DNA from: a virus
Reading direction: 5' to 3' (one strand)
Length of the DNA: 20,832 bases
IMG/VR virus record: IMGVR_UViG_3300021961_000772
Location: 1-20,832 of that record
A program made the position numbers and the translations under genes. Position 1 is the first letter of the stretch, and each line of letters opens with the position of its first letter. Under the pieces are notes generated by a model. The model was not told the DNA's origin. It saw only the letters and a list, made by a program, of their open reading frames with translations, and made no database searches. Below, in pieces: positions 20,612 to 20,832 of this stretch.

Positions 20612-20832
20612 TTAATCATCCATCAGCATAAACAATAATAATAATCTTGTTCGCTTTGCTTTTTCCTCGGCAACTAAATTATGTCCTTTTAGAAGTTTTT
20701 CTGCCACTTTTTTAGCAGCTAAAGCCTCTTTTTGTCGACCGGCTAAAATTTGAGCCGCTAAAAACTCTTCTAGTAGCTCCTCCTCAGTTTTTTGTTTTTT
20801 AGAGCGTTTTAGGCCTTTGTCTAAAATATCTG
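20612..20832 (-). CDS. 3' end of a larger virion gene, cut by the window edge
   Basis: An open frame of 73 codons runs in from the right edge and ends at TAA 20614-20612, directly against the ATG of the next gene. The product is a charged helix (EEELLEEFLAAQILAGRQKE, then AAKKVAEKLLKGHN) ending RTRLLLLFMLMDD. By gene order (before the scaffold) it may be the C-terminal helical part of a portal protein, but nothing in the sequence proves it. Confidence 0.6.
   Translation of the reverse strand, partial: DILDKGLKRSKKQKTEEELLEEFLAAQILAGRQKEALAAKKVAEKLLKGHNLVAEEKAKRTRLLLLFMLMDD

Noticed and set aside
1-20832. CRISPR arrays, tRNA genes, rRNA, IS elements, retron or diversity-generating retroelement
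   Set aside because: No regularly spaced repeats, no cloverleaf, no transposase and no reverse transcriptase or variable/template repeat pair were seen on either strand.

Overview
The window is a contiguous piece of a tailed bacteriophage genome (Caudoviricetes) with a podovirus-type virion: scaffold, coat, small decoration-like proteins, a head-tail adaptor, a P22 gp10-like hub, several ejection-protein candidates, a lytic transglycosylase internal protein and an S74-chaperone tail fibre, with no tape measure, sheath or tube genes. Lipoprotein signals, secreted transglycosylases and a possible spanin point to a Gram-negative host. No integrase, terminase, DNA polymerase or tRNA gene is visible, so lifestyle and taxonomy stay open. 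Coding is very dense, with no gene-free stretch above 100 bases.

Layout. (1) 1-2229, plus strand: a small lipoprotein, a 55-residue membrane protein and a membrane-anchored lytic transglycosylase, then a Bet/RecT annealase and two small genes (one ribbon-helix-helix-like), mostly joined by short stop/start overlaps. (2) 2231-2844, minus strand: a self-contained two-gene unit with its own sigma70-like promoter, an excisionase/MerR-like HTH gene, an unknown 96-residue gene and an intrinsic terminator. Tandem 11-bp repeats just downstream of the -10 look like an operator. (3) 2853-4853, plus strand: a compact recombination operon with an SSB-like protein ending in a cellular-type SSB tip, small unknowns, a conserved unknown 202-residue protein, an Hjc-like nuclease and one more unknown. 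A possible proline-rich lipoprotein gene is nested out of frame inside the 202-residue gene. (4) 4850-6475, minus strand: a lysis-like cassette (DUF5675 protein, membrane coiled-coil protein, secreted cysteine-rich protein, Pam3-gp28-like holin) that meets the plus operon tail to tail with overlapping 3' ends. (5) 6472-20832, minus strand: the virion block, read right to left: a partial gene at the edge, a small conserved protein, scaffold, major capsid protein, three small head proteins with two G6/C6 terminators between them, a head protein with an AT-hook-like tail, adaptor, two internal/ejection candidates, the gp10-like hub, two more internal protein candidates, the transglycosylase internal protein and the fibre.

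How it fits: the plus-strand genes look like early recombination and host-takeover functions (annealase, SSB-like protein, resolvase-like nuclease) plus early exported envelope proteins. The minus-strand block is the late structural and lysis program. The small HTH unit sits between two early blocks and could switch or tune them. The parts most worth a second look are the nested lipoprotein, the SSB-tip protein, the autonomous HTH unit, the secreted cysteine-rich lysis-cassette protein and the paired terminators in the head-gene region.
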